64,000 nucleotides of DNA from Pyramidobacter piscolens W5455 (GTDB taxonomy: Bacteria; Synergistota; Synergistia; Synergistales; Dethiosulfovibrionaceae): positions 61,204 to 125,203 of the forward strand of contig NZ_ADFP01000047.1 of the NCBI RefSeq assembly GCF_000177335.1, read 5' to 3'. This document shows, in pieces, positions 1 to 8,538 of this stretch (position 1 is the stretch's first letter; the number at the start of each line of letters is the position of its first letter). The notes under the pieces were generated by a model. It was not told where the DNA came from. It was given only the letters and a program-made list of their open reading frames with translations, and did not search any database. The translations under genes and the position numbers were made by a program.

Positions 1-729
1 CTTGACGCCCTGAATGATGACGTCAAAATTCTGCCGGTTGCTTTCTTCGAAACGGGAAAGTTCCAGCTCCTCCGTCGCAAAAGCCCGCACGATGCGAATC
101 GCCGAAAGCGCTTCCTCGGCTACCGCAGAAAGTTCGGCGACACACTGCTGCATATGGCGCCCAACCCTGCGGAGGATTTCCGAAGCGCTCTTCAGCACGA
201 GAACGACGACCGGCAGGATCAAAAGCGTATAGAGCATCAGCTTCCAGTTCAGATAGAGGCAATAGGAAAGCATCGCCGCGCACGAGACGCCTTGAACGAC
301 AAGATCCACAGCCACGTTCGTGACGGTCATCTGCAGCATGTTGGCGTCGTTGGTGACTCGCGACAAAAGCTCGCCCACGCGCTTGTCGTTGATGAACTTC
401 AGCGACAAAGTCTGCAGATGAGCGTAAGCGGCGACCCGCATATCCATGACGACCTTTTGCCCGACCCAGCCCATCAAATACTTTTGGCCGTAAGTAAACG
501 CCGCCTTGAAAACAAAGAGTATGACGAGCGAGACGACCAGCACGTTCAGCATCGCGTAATCCTTGCGGATCAGCACGCCGTCGACGACGTTCTTCATCAG
601 CCAGGCGGGGATCGCCGCGCAGAGCCCGGCGCCGACCATACAGACAAAAGCACATCCCAATTTTGCCCTGTAAGGCAAAAGGAGTGCCAACAGTCGACGA
701 TAGAGAGGCTTACTTCCTTTCTCTTTCAT
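1..729 (-). CDS. MsbA-like ABC exporter, N-terminal membrane part (cut by window edge)
   Basis: The visible 243 codons have no stop before the window edge, so the gene is partial. They encode the membrane domain of a type I ABC exporter: hydrophobic helices near residues 16-35, 60-80 and 140-175, the coupling-helix region ELLSRVTNDANMLQ and the later EALSAIRIVRAFATEE, both typical of MsbA-like half-transporters. The nucleotide-binding domain would lie outside. ATG at 729 was chosen because translation reads straight into the family's N-terminus; it overlaps the end of the upstream LpxB-like gene by 20 bases. As the last visible gene of a lipid A operon it is probably the lipid A-core flippase of the inner membrane, but another exporter of the same family cannot be excluded without the C-terminus. 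Confidence 0.88.
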   Translation of the reverse strand, partial: MKEKGSKPLYRRLLALLLPYRAKLGCAFVCMVGAGLCAAIPAWLMKNVVDGVLIRKDYAMLNVLVVSLVILFVFKAAFTYGQKYLMGWVGQKVVMDMRVAAYAHLQTLSLKFINDKRVGELLSRVTNDANMLQMTVTNVAVDLVVQGVSCAAMLSYCLYLNWKLMLYTLLILPVVVLVLKSASEILRRVGRHMQQCVAELSAVAEEALSAIRIVRAFATEELELSRFEESNRQNFDVIIQGVK

Positions 730-1819
730 GATCGGCTGCCATCCTTTCGAGAATGTTGCAAATCTTCGCCGGAGCGCCGGGAACGACCGCGGCGGCAAGC
801 TCGTGCAGACGTTCCCTCTGCGTCTTGAGCGCTTCCGGAGCCCGCAAAACCTCGGCAATCTCATCGGCAAGCCGCGAAGCGCTGTATTCGCCGATGAATT
901 CGGGAACAAAACTCTCGTTCACGAGCCTGTTGGGCCACGACATCTTCCCGATATGCCTGGGAATCGCTTTTCGAATGATCTGTTCCCTCAGCGCGCCGCC
1001 GAACCAGGGGATGCGGTCGAGCATGCCGACCAGCCCGGCGATGGGCATTTGCCGCAGAAAAGAAAAGGGGACTGCCACCACAAATGGCTGCTTGCAGTAC
1101 ATCAGCTCCAAGGTATTCGTCCCGGGCTGCGTCAGAGCAAGATCGGCATCTCGAATCCCCGCGGGGGTCGTTCCCGTCCAGACTGAAAAACCGCTTTCGC
1201 TCCAGAGTCGAGACTCGCTCTCCTCCGAAAATGGCGACAGGAGAACCCTCAATTCGATCTCGGGATCGATTTTCAGCAAATGCGAACGGAAATCTTTCAG
1301 AAAAAAAAAGGCTTTGCGACGGATGTTCGGCCGGCTGCCGGGAAAAATCGCCAGCCGCTTGCCCTGAGGCGCGCGCCAGCTCTCGGGAGTTCCCGGATCG
1401 AGACTGTCCAGCACCAGATCCCCGACAATTTCCAATCTCTCGGAACTGAATAGCCCCGGGCGGGACGTCAGCACCTTTTCACAGCGTTTCATGCCTTTTT
1501 TGCGCCCGTAAGAATAGCAGGCCAGCGGGATACGCTGTCTCCACGCCAGAAGGCGCCCGAAAAACAAGTCGCCCCCCAGTTGCAGAACGGCGTCGTACTT
1601 TTCCGCCGAAAAAAAACATCGCAGGGCGCCGGCGGTCGTCCGGTGCCTCAATATCGTCGCGGGAAGCCGCGAAAGCGCGTTGATCTCCCGGCCTGAAGCG
1701 AAAGGACAGGGCAGGAGATGCACGTCCACCGTCCAATTTCTGCCGGAGGCTTCTTTGATGAGCGGCCGGCACCAGCCCCAGACCTCTCCCGGCCCGTTGG
1801 CCAAAAAAGCGACTCTCAT
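710..1819 (-). CDS. LpxB-related glycosyltransferase-like protein
   Basis: A 369-residue protein that looks like a divergent relative of lipid-A-disaccharide synthase. Its N-terminus (FLANGPGEVWGW) matches the position of the LpxB nucleotide-sugar loop, the middle carries AIFPGSRPNIRRK as in the LpxB LPGSR motif, and the C-terminal half has QPGTNTLELMYCKQPFVV, equivalent to the donor-binding SGTxTLE segment of GT-B enzymes. It lies directly after true lpxB with a 4-base ATGA overlap and before the exporter gene, so it is cotranscribed with lipid A synthesis. Its substrate is unknown. It may add or modify a sugar on lipid A, or be a non-catalytic paralogue. Family membership is fairly sure; function is inference. 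Confidence 0.8.
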   Translation of the reverse strand: MRVAFLANGPGEVWGWCRPLIKEASGRNWTVDVHLLPCPFASGREINALSRLPATILRHRTTAGALRCFFSAEKYDAVLQLGGDLFFGRLLAWRQRIPLACYSYGRKKGMKRCEKVLTSRPGLFSSERLEIVGDLVLDSLDPGTPESWRAPQGKRLAIFPGSRPNIRRKAFFFLKDFRSHLLKIDPEIELRVLLSPFSEESESRLWSESGFSVWTGTTPAGIRDADLALTQPGTNTLELMYCKQPFVVAVPFSFLRQMPIAGLVGMLDRIPWFGGALREQIIRKAIPRHIGKMSWPNRLVNESFVPEFIGEYSASRLADEIAEVLRAPEALKTQRERLHELAAAVVPGAPAKICNILERMAADHERERK

Positions 1820-2922
1820 GAATTCACCAGCTCGGAAATGGCTTCTGCCCAGCGTTGGATTGCCCCCGGCTCCCCCATCAGTCGCCTGTTCGACACAATC
1901 TGTTTATGAATGTCGTCACAGTAATTCTTGTCGTGAAGGTATAAATCGACATAATGCAGAATCCTATCGGCGCGCGAGTCGTCCTGCAGAAGCTCGGGAA
2001 ACATCATTTTCTCCGCCAGCACGTTGGGGATGGAAACGAAGGGCGTATGCGTCAGCATTTTATAGATCCGCCATTCCAACGCGGTTCCCTTGTAAAGCAC
2101 GATCATGTAGCGATTCAGCAACATCGCTTCGACGGCCGTCGTGCCGCTGGCGCCGATGACGAATTTCGAGGCGTGCATCAAATTGCGTCCGCTGATCTCC
2201 GTCGCTTCGATTCCGGCCTTGTTGTTCCTGACCATCGTCTTGCTGGCCTCGTCGAGCCCCGGGGCGATGGAGAACACGGGATGAAGCCCCGTTTCTTTCA
2301 ATTTCAGCGCCGTCTCCTGAAGGACGGGAAGCAGCGTTTTTATTTCGGAACGGCGGCTTCCCGGCAGCAGGGCGACGCGCATCGCATCGTCCGGCAAAGA
2401 AGCGCCGACCGGGATGAATTTGTCGAGATCGTCGATCAACGGATTTCCGCACCAATAGCTCCGCACGTTCCATGCTTGCAGGGCTTTTTCTTCAAAATGA
2501 AACAGCGGCAGACAGAGATCGCAGTAACGTTTCAGATATTTCGCCCGGCCGCTGCGCCAGGCCCAGATCGTCGGCGGGCACACATAGACGACGGGGCCTT
2601 TATAGCCGAGGGCGCGGATTTTGCTCAGCAGCGGAATATGGAAATCCGGGCTGTCGACGACGATAACCGCGCGCGGCGCCCGTTTTACGACGGCCTCCGC
2701 CAGCTCTTTCCTCAACTGAAACAACGACGGCAGCGATTTGATGATCCGCCCCAGGCCGATGATGTGCAGGAGCGCGTTGTCCCATTCCTTGCAGATCCCT
2801 TCTGCAAGAGCGCCGCCCATTCCCCACAGCTGTTCGTGGGGAAGAATTTTGTGGAGCGCCGCGCTCAATTTGGCCGCATAGATATCGCCGGAAAGCTCTC
2901 CGGTGCTTATAAAAATCGACAT
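1816..2922 (-). CDS. lpxB: Lipid-A-disaccharide synthase
   Basis: A 368-residue protein with the normal length of LpxB, which joins UDP-2,3-diacylglucosamine and lipid X to form lipid A disaccharide-1-phosphate at the inner membrane. The N-terminal STGELSGD loop, VVDSPDFHIPLL, the VYVCPPTIWAW segment (family: YVSPSVWAW), VALLPGSRRSEI and GASGTTAVEAML are all recognisable LpxB signatures. It overlaps the end of lpxI by 16 bases, and the LpxB-related gene follows with a 4-base overlap. LpxI makes one of its substrates, so neighbouring genes encode successive steps. Confidence 0.95.
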   Translation of the reverse strand: MSIFISTGELSGDIYAAKLSAALHKILPHEQLWGMGGALAEGICKEWDNALLHIIGLGRIIKSLPSLFQLRKELAEAVVKRAPRAVIVVDSPDFHIPLLSKIRALGYKGPVVYVCPPTIWAWRSGRAKYLKRYCDLCLPLFHFEEKALQAWNVRSYWCGNPLIDDLDKFIPVGASLPDDAMRVALLPGSRRSEIKTLLPVLQETALKLKETGLHPVFSIAPGLDEASKTMVRNNKAGIEATEISGRNLMHASKFVIGASGTTAVEAMLLNRYMIVLYKGTALEWRIYKMLTHTPFVSIPNVLAEKMMFPELLQDDSRADRILHYVDLYLHDKNYCDDIHKQIVSNRRLMGEPGAIQRWAEAISELVNS

Positions 2923-3731
2923 GTGGCAACTCCCGTCACGCTGATTTCCAAACGCTCCGCCTCTTGCAGGAAAGCGTCCTTTTCCAACAGCAGCACGCTG
3001 CCCGCTTCGATAAAAAGCCCCGTCAGACCGGAATCGGCCATGTTTCGCAGCGTCTGCACGCCGACGACCGGCAAATCATAGCGGCGGTCCTGATCTGCGC
3101 GCATCCCTTTCAGCAGAATCCCATGAGCGCTTAACGACGCCGCGCGCCGGACGGCCTCATCCGTGCCTTCCATCGCTTCTACGGCGACGACGGCGCGATT
3201 CGAAACGACAACGGACTGTCCGAATGAAAGCGGCAGCAGAACCCGCAGGATGCTCAGCCCATACTCGCAGTCCTGCAGCTGCTCCGCGTCGGGGACGGGA
3301 CCGGCGATATGCCCCTCGGGCGCCAAGAGCTCCGGAATGACTTCCTCGTAGCTCATGACCTGGATTCCGAATTTTTCGATATACTTCACGATCCCGGCCA
3401 GCAAGCTGTGATCGTTGCGGTCCTGTACGGAAGAAAGGATGGACTTGGCGCCTCGGTCGAGCTTTTCCGCGGAGTAAATGTTCTTCTTGGGCACGCCGCC
3501 GGCCATCATCAAACGACGGATTCCCATCAGGCGCATCTTTGCGAGGATCATCGCGATCGCCATGGGATTGGCGATTTTCTGCACGGCGATGCCTTCTTCC
3601 AGATAGGGGGCGTCGTTCTCCGCCAGCAGATACACTTTCGGCGGCGGCGCCTTTTTTTTGATCATCGCCTTCAGGATCTCGAGGGGCAACGCGCCTTCTC
3701 CGGCGACGAGAGCCAGATGTCCGGCGTTCAT
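2907..3731 (-). CDS. lpxI: UDP-2,3-diacylglucosamine pyrophosphatase LpxI
   Basis: A 274-residue protein of the LpxI (DUF1009) family, the enzyme used instead of LpxH in many non-enteric diderms to hydrolyse UDP-2,3-diacylglucosamine to lipid X and UMP. Visible family features are the N-terminal LALVAGEGALPLEI, the conserved DRNDHSLLAGI segment, HIAGPVPDAEQLQD, and the C-terminal domain with VVSNRAVVAVEAMEGTDE and the following GILLKGMRADQDRRYDLPVVG. It overlaps lpxB downstream by 16 bases and the permease gene upstream by 4 bases, within the lipid A operon. No LpxH-like gene is visible in the window. Confidence 0.94.
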   Translation of the reverse strand: MNAGHLALVAGEGALPLEILKAMIKKKAPPPKVYLLAENDAPYLEEGIAVQKIANPMAIAMILAKMRLMGIRRLMMAGGVPKKNIYSAEKLDRGAKSILSSVQDRNDHSLLAGIVKYIEKFGIQVMSYEEVIPELLAPEGHIAGPVPDAEQLQDCEYGLSILRVLLPLSFGQSVVVSNRAVVAVEAMEGTDEAVRRAASLSAHGILLKGMRADQDRRYDLPVVGVQTLRNMADSGLTGLFIEAGSVLLLEKDAFLQEAERLEISVTGVATCRFL

Positions 3732-4834
3732 CGGTCAGCCCTCCGGGCGAGAAGAAGCGCTCCGGCAAAAAACAGGATATTGGGCAGCCAGGCCCCGAGG
3801 ACCGGCGGGATGTGTCCCGCCTGCCCCAAAGAACGCCCCATCGACATGACGACATAATAGACGAAGACGATCAAAATGCTTTGTCCGAAGCCGACGCTGG
3901 CGCCGCCCTTTCGCATCGGCCGCACGCCGAGCGCCGCGCCGATAAGCGCCAGGATCACGCATGCCCAGGGCACGGCCAGACGCAAATGAAACGCGACCCA
4001 CAACGGCTCCAGACTCTTTCCTTGGGCTCTGAGGATTTCGATATATTTGATCAGTTCCAGACAGCTCATGTCGTCGGGTTTGGCGGTGGAGCGGGAGATC
4101 TGCTGGGGCGTCAGACGGATCGGAAGCGCCTGGCGCTTGAAATGCAGCGTCAGCTCAACGGTGTCCCTGCCTTTCACTTCGAACACGTCGCCATCGTCAA
4201 GATACCAGACGCCGTCGACCCACGTGCCCTTCCGGGCCGTCGTCAGCCGAACCAGATCGGCGCCCTTGAACTCCTGAACGACCACGTCGTCCATCGTTCC
4301 CGAACGGGCATAGAGTTTGTTGATGTAAACAATTCTTCTCAGCCCCTCGGACGAAGGATCGCTGCTCCGCAAAAACACCTGCTCCTTCAGAAGCGCGGGC
4401 TTTTCGCGAGCGACCTCGTAGCGCATCACGTTCTGCGCGGCGATCTTGCCAAGCGGCACGACCGTCTCGTTCAAGGCAAGAGAGAGCATCGTGACGCCGA
4501 GCGCCGCGACCAGAACGGGACGGCCGATGCGCGAAAACGAAATTCCGGCCGCTTTCAAGGCGACGATTTCGCTGTTGGCGGACATTTTGCTGAAGCCCAG
4601 AAGCGAAGCCAAAAGACAGGACATCGGCAGCGTCAGAACGACGACGGAAGGAAGCTCGTAGATAAAAAGACGGCCGGCGACGCCCAGAGAAACGCCTTGT
4701 TCGATGATGAGGTCGGCCAGCTTGAACAATAACCCGCCGGCGACCATAATCAACGTAAAGGCCATCACTCCGAAGAGAAATGGCCCCATCAACTCTCTCA
4801 TAATAAAGCGATCCAACGTGCGAAAAGGTTTCAT
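3728..4834 (-). CDS. LptF/LptG-family LPS export permease
   Basis: A 368-residue membrane protein of the YjgP/YjgQ family, the permease part of the LptB2FG transporter that extracts LPS from the inner membrane. It starts with the usual LDRFIMRELMGPFLFG helix, has membrane segments near residues 18-40, 55-80 and 97-115, a periplasmic beta-jellyroll-like middle (about residues 130-265) and three C-terminal helices (WACVILALIGAALGV; ILIVFVYYVVMS; LGAWLPNILFFAGALLLA). LptF and LptG are hard to tell apart from sequence alone. Only one copy is seen here; the partner may lie elsewhere or the complex may use one type. The gene is 3 bases after kdsC and overlaps lpxI by 4. Confidence 0.92.
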   Translation of the reverse strand: MKPFRTLDRFIMRELMGPFLFGVMAFTLIMVAGGLLFKLADLIIEQGVSLGVAGRLFIYELPSVVVLTLPMSCLLASLLGFSKMSANSEIVALKAAGISFSRIGRPVLVAALGVTMLSLALNETVVPLGKIAAQNVMRYEVAREKPALLKEQVFLRSSDPSSEGLRRIVYINKLYARSGTMDDVVVQEFKGADLVRLTTARKGTWVDGVWYLDDGDVFEVKGRDTVELTLHFKRQALPIRLTPQQISRSTAKPDDMSCLELIKYIEILRAQGKSLEPLWVAFHLRLAVPWACVILALIGAALGVRPMRKGGASVGFGQSILIVFVYYVVMSMGRSLGQAGHIPPVLGAWLPNILFFAGALLLARRADR

Positions 4835-4837
4835 AAA

Positions 4838-5311
4838 CTAGACCTCCTTCGCTTGTGCCGCAAGAACCATATCGGCAACCTCGCGGATGGCGCCGCTGCC
4901 GCCGCTGCGCTGCGTCACATACGAGGCGGACGCTTTCACTTCGGGGACGGCGTTCGCCACGGCGACTCCCAGCCCCGCCCAGCGCATGCATTCGCGGTCG
5001 TTGACATCGTCTCCGACGAAAATGACTTCTGCGGCGCTTATCCCCGCCTCGGCGGCGATTCTTTCTAAAACGGGCAGCTTTTCTGCGACGCCGTTGGCCA
5101 GAAAATCGACGTGCAGTTCCCGAGCCCTCAGCTCCGTCACGGCGGAAAAACGTCCGCTGATCCAGGCCACTTTGCCGCCCGCTTTGCGAAACAGCGCGAT
5201 GCCCATTCCATCCTGAATGTCGAAGCGCTTGAACTCGTTCCCCGTCGCGTCGATGAAAACGCTGCCGTCCGTCAACGTTCCGTCGACGTCCATGGCCAGA
5301 AGACGGAACAT
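4838..5311 (-). CDS. kdsC: KDO-8-phosphate phosphatase (HAD family)
   Basis: A 157-residue HAD-superfamily phosphatase of the small, cap-less KdsC type, which removes phosphate from 3-deoxy-D-manno-octulosonate 8-phosphate to give KDO for the LPS inner core. The catalytic DVDGTLTDG motif with both aspartates lies at residues 8-16, AWISGRFS supplies motif II, and VGDDVNDRECM is motif IV. The GMGIALFRKAGGKVAW stretch is also typical. Its stop shares one base with the lpxA terminus region and it sits between lpxA and the LPS permease, which supports the KDO role. No kdsA, kdsB or waaA is visible in the window. Confidence 0.92.
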   Translation of the reverse strand: MFRLLAMDVDGTLTDGSVFIDATGNEFKRFDIQDGMGIALFRKAGGKVAWISGRFSAVTELRARELHVDFLANGVAEKLPVLERIAAEAGISAAEVIFVGDDVNDRECMRWAGLGVAVANAVPEVKASASYVTQRSGGSGAIREVADMVLAAQAKEV

Positions 5312-6129
5312 CAGTCCTCGGATTTGCCTGCGCTGCTTGCAGGCCAGGGGCAGAAGCCTCTTTTCTTGTCGCCTTCCTTGAAGAAACGGATGATTTCTTC
5401 TATATCGGCGGATTTTGCGTCCTGCTTTTCGAGTTCGGCAAGAGCTTCGCGCATGGGCAACCCCGAATGGTAAATTTTTCTGTAGGCACGTTTTATTTCA
5501 AGACGGCGCTCGGACGAGAAGTTATTGCGACGCAAGCCGATAACGTTCAGGCTGTACACGCGGCACGCTTCCGCCCCGTTGACCAGCAGGAACGGCGCCA
5601 CGTCCTGCGCCACGCGCGAGGCGCCGCCGATCATGCAGAACGAGCCCACACGAACGAATTGATGGAAGCCGGACATGCCGCCGATCACCGTTCCCCGCCC
5701 GATTTTCACATAGCCGGCGAGCCCGGATTTGCTCGAAATCGTCACGGAATCGGAAATCTGCACGTTGTGCCCTAAATGTACGCCCTCCATGATCAGGCAG
5801 TCATCGCCGACCGAGGTCACGTTCCCCTCGCCGGAAGCGCGATGGATCGTCACGTTTTCCCTGATGACCGACCGGTTGCCCACAAAGACCCAGCTGGTTT
5901 CACCCTTGAAGGCATGGTCCTGCGGTTCGGGGCCGATCACGGCGTCCTCGAAGATCACCGCGTCCTCGCCGATTCGAGTGTAAGGGCAGAGGTGGACAAA
6001 CGGCCGCAGAACCGTATTGCGCCCCACAGTCACATTCTCGTCCACAATGGAAAAGGGGCCAATCACGACGCCGTCGGCCAGTTCGGCGTGAGGCGAGACA
6101 ATCGCAGTCGGATGTATTTGAATCCCCAT
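5311..6129 (-). CDS. lpxA: UDP-N-acetylglucosamine acyltransferase
   Basis: A 272-residue left-handed parallel beta-helix acyltransferase that performs the first, reversible step of lipid A synthesis, moving a 3-hydroxyacyl chain from ACP to UDP-GlcNAc. Hexapeptide repeats run through the first two thirds (IHPTAIVSPHAELADGVVIG onward). The catalytic histidine is in MEGVHLGHNVQI, and the SGFHQFVRVGSFCMIGG and NVIGLRRNNFS segments are LpxA signatures. The C-terminal helical region has a short polar tail. It starts 1 base before the fabZ stop region and is cotranscribed with fabZ, a common pairing because FabZ and LpxA compete for the same acyl-ACP. Confidence 0.95.
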   Translation of the reverse strand: MGIQIHPTAIVSPHAELADGVVIGPFSIVDENVTVGRNTVLRPFVHLCPYTRIGEDAVIFEDAVIGPEPQDHAFKGETSWVFVGNRSVIRENVTIHRASGEGNVTSVGDDCLIMEGVHLGHNVQISDSVTISSKSGLAGYVKIGRGTVIGGMSGFHQFVRVGSFCMIGGASRVAQDVAPFLLVNGAEACRVYSLNVIGLRRNNFSSERRLEIKRAYRKIYHSGLPMREALAELEKQDAKSADIEEIIRFFKEGDKKRGFCPWPASSAGKSED

Positions 6130-6130
6130 T

Positions 6131-6574
6131 TTATTTTTCCCCTTCAGGTTTTTTGGTCAGCATAAAACCCAATTCGGCTTCGGCGACCGTTTTTCCCTCA
6201 ACTTCCGCGTGGGCTTTGACCTTGCCCATTTTGCCGAAGATACGTCCCATCTCGGTATAGATCACAAGCTGATCTCCCGGCACGACCGGACGCCGGAACT
6301 TCGCTCTGTTGACCGTGGTCAGAAAAGCGATCGTGCCGCGCAGTTCGGGAATATTCAGCACCATCATGGCCCCGGCCTGGGCCATCGCTTCAAGGATCAG
6401 AACGCCGGGCATCACCGGCTCGCCGGGAAAATGCCCCTGAAAAAACGGTTCGTTGATCGTGACATTTTTAATGGCCACGACGCTCTTTCCGGGCACAAGC
6501 TCCTGAATGCGATCGACGAGAAGAAAAGGGTACCGATGAGGCACACACGACATGATTTCTCTAATATCCAACAT
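6131..6574 (-). CDS. fabZ: 3-hydroxyacyl-ACP dehydratase
   Basis: A 147-residue hot-dog-fold dehydratase of fatty-acid elongation. The catalytic histidine sits in RYPFLLVDRI (MSCVPHRYPF, residues 9-18), FFQGHFPGEPVMPGVLILEA carries the second active-site segment with the catalytic glutamate, and the length is normal. It removes water from 3-hydroxyacyl-ACP, the same pool LpxA and LpxD draw on, which explains its place between lpxC and lpxA. About 96 bases separate it from lpxC, the largest gap in this part of the operon; I see no terminator there. Confidence 0.95.
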   Translation of the reverse strand: MLDIREIMSCVPHRYPFLLVDRIQELVPGKSVVAIKNVTINEPFFQGHFPGEPVMPGVLILEAMAQAGAMMVLNIPELRGTIAFLTTVNRAKFRRPVVPGDQLVIYTEMGRIFGKMGKVKAHAEVEGKTVAEAELGFMLTKKPEGEK

Positions 6575-6670
6575 AACGCCATCTCCTTACAGTCACTCAC
6601 CTGTACCATGCTGCGCATATGGTTCCCCGACGCGTCGCCGTGAACAGGCAAAACTTGATGATCCGGATTT

Positions 6671-7501
6671 TCAAGCCGAGCCCCACTCGCGCGCGATACG
6701 GTCAATCAGTTTCTGATGCATGGCATGCCCCGCCCGTATCCCGATAAAATGGCCGACAACCGGCCGGCCGATAAGCGTCAGATCGCCCATCATATCCAGG
6801 ATTTTATGCCTGACGAACTCGTCCGGCCGTCTCAAACCGCCGGGCGTCAAAATTTTTTGCCCGTCCACGATCAACGCCGTCTCCACCGTTCCGCCCAGCC
6901 CCAACCCCAGAGAACGCATGTGCGCCACTTCTTCGTACAGACAAAACGTTCGGCACTGTCCGAGCTCGGCAACAAAGTTGTCCTTTGTCGGCACGACGGT
7001 CGCGGCCTGAGTGCCGATAGCGTTGTCGCCGTATTCGATCACATAGGTGAAGCTCAGCCGGTCGGACGGCAGGACGGCGCATATTTTTTTCTCATCCTCG
7101 GAAGTCACGTACACCGGCGAGGAGACGCGCAGGTACGACGGCTCTCCGGGAAGCTCTTCAAGCCCCGCCTTCAGGATCTCCTCGCAGAAAGGAGCGGCGC
7201 TGCCATCGAGCAACGGCGTCTCGATTCCTTCGGGACAAAGGATAACGTCGTCAACGCCAAGACCGCGCAGCGCGCCGAGCACATGCTCTACCGTCATCAC
7301 GCGGTTGGAATCAAAGGCGAGAATGGTTCCGCGCCCGTCGCCGGAATGTTTCGCGGCCTGGATCGGGAAACGCTTGCCGCCGAAAAGAAACACATACCCT
7401 TCGCCGCTGCCGGCCGGCAACAGCCTCATGGAAACGGGCGTGCCCGAGTGGAGCCCGACGCCCCGAAAACTAATTTCCCTTTTCAGCGTGTATCGACTCA
7501 T
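6671..7501 (-). CDS. lpxC: UDP-3-O-acyl-N-acetylglucosamine deacetylase
   Basis: A 276-residue zinc amidase for the committed step of lipid A synthesis. The zinc ligands are visible as the histidine in TVEHVLGAL (about residue 78) and the histidine and aspartate of RHKILDMMGDL. The catalytic histidine is in GHAMHQKL near the C-terminus. GVGLHSGTPVSMRLLPA at the start and the LDGSAAPF loop are further LpxC signatures. The 5' end overlaps the lpxD 3' end by 32 bases, a strong sign of translational coupling. Length is slightly short of the Escherichia coli enzyme because the C-terminal tail is brief. Confidence 0.95.
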   Translation of the reverse strand: MSRYTLKREISFRGVGLHSGTPVSMRLLPAGSGEGYVFLFGGKRFPIQAAKHSGDGRGTILAFDSNRVMTVEHVLGALRGLGVDDVILCPEGIETPLLDGSAAPFCEEILKAGLEELPGEPSYLRVSSPVYVTSEDEKKICAVLPSDRLSFTYVIEYGDNAIGTQAATVVPTKDNFVAELGQCRTFCLYEEVAHMRSLGLGLGGTVETALIVDGQKILTPGGLRRPDEFVRHKILDMMGDLTLIGRPVVGHFIGIRAGHAMHQKLIDRIAREWGSA

Positions 7502-8513
7502 GAGCGAGAACCTCTTCCAATTTCTTCAAACGCTTCATCATATCGGGAACGCGGCGCAGCGAGGCCTTGAAACGGAAATCTTCCATGTGGTCGGTGGCAG
7601 GATGTCCCGAGAGGATTTGCCCCGGCTTGGTATTCTTCATGACGATCCCCATTCCGGCGATCTGGGTGCCGCGGGCGACTTTTATATGGCCGTTCAAACC
7701 GCTGCGCGCGCCCATGATAACGCCGTCCTCGATGGTCGTGCTGCCGGCGACGCCCGACTGGCTGGCGATGATGCAGTTTTTCCCGACACGGCAGTTATGG
7801 CCGATCTGGACTTGATTGTCCATTTTCGTGCCGCGCTGCACAACGGTGTCGGCGATCGTCGCCCGATCGATGCAGGTTCCGGCGCCGATCTCCACGTCGT
7901 CGCCGACGACGACCCGGCCGATCTGCGGAACTTTTACGTTCTCGCCGTCAGGGCCGCCGGGGATAATGCCGAAGCCGTCTGTCCCCAAAACCGCACAGCT
8001 ATGGATAAGGCACCTCGCGCCGACTTTCGTGCGGCGCTGGAGAACGGCCATCGGCTCAAGCACGCTGTCGTCGCCGACTTCCGCGTCCGGCCCGACGTAT
8101 ACGTTGGCAATCAGCCTGACGCCGGCGCCGATACGTGCGCCGGCGCAGACCGTACAGTTCGGTCCAATGTACGCAGATGGCGCTACGACCGCTTCCGGAT
8201 CGACGAACGCGCCGCGGGAGATCCCGACAGGCAGCGCATAGCGGGGCTCGAAGATCGCCAGAAGCGCCGCCATTGCCGCGCGGAACGATTTTACTTTCAA
8301 GCCGTCGCGCCCGTCGGGAAAATTCTTTTCATCCGCGACGACGGCGATGTTTTCCGGCAAAGCGGAAGCCAGCTTCGCGGATTCGATAAAGCTCAAACGC
8401 TCAAAAGCGCAGTCGTTCAATTCGGAAAGGCCCGCGACGATCCGTTCTCCATTTCCGCAAACAGCTGCGCCAATCCGCTCGGACAACTCGCGCAGAGTGT
8501 ACGAATTTCCCAT
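7470..8513 (-). CDS. lpxD: UDP-3-O-acylglucosamine N-acyltransferase
   Basis: A 347-residue trimeric acyltransferase that adds the second 3-hydroxyacyl chain after LpxC. It has an N-terminal uridine-binding domain (about residues 1-100), a left-handed beta-helix made of hexapeptide repeats (about 100-300) and a C-terminal helix (PDMMKRLKKLEEVLA). The catalytic histidine lies in QIGHNCRVG; LGTDGFGI and ATIADTVVQRGTKMDNQVQI are LpxD signatures. An SD-like AGGAGAG precedes the ATG. The gene lies just downstream of the unknown outer-membrane-like gene, in the same operon. Confidence 0.95.
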   Translation of the reverse strand: MGNSYTLRELSERIGAAVCGNGERIVAGLSELNDCAFERLSFIESAKLASALPENIAVVADEKNFPDGRDGLKVKSFRAAMAALLAIFEPRYALPVGISRGAFVDPEAVVAPSAYIGPNCTVCAGARIGAGVRLIANVYVGPDAEVGDDSVLEPMAVLQRRTKVGARCLIHSCAVLGTDGFGIIPGGPDGENVKVPQIGRVVVGDDVEIGAGTCIDRATIADTVVQRGTKMDNQVQIGHNCRVGKNCIIASQSGVAGSTTIEDGVIMGARSGLNGHIKVARGTQIAGMGIVMKNTKPGQILSGHPATDHMEDFRFKASLRRVPDMMKRLKKLEEVLAHESIHAEKGN

Positions 8514-8538
8514 GGCAGCTCTCTCCTTAAATTATCCC

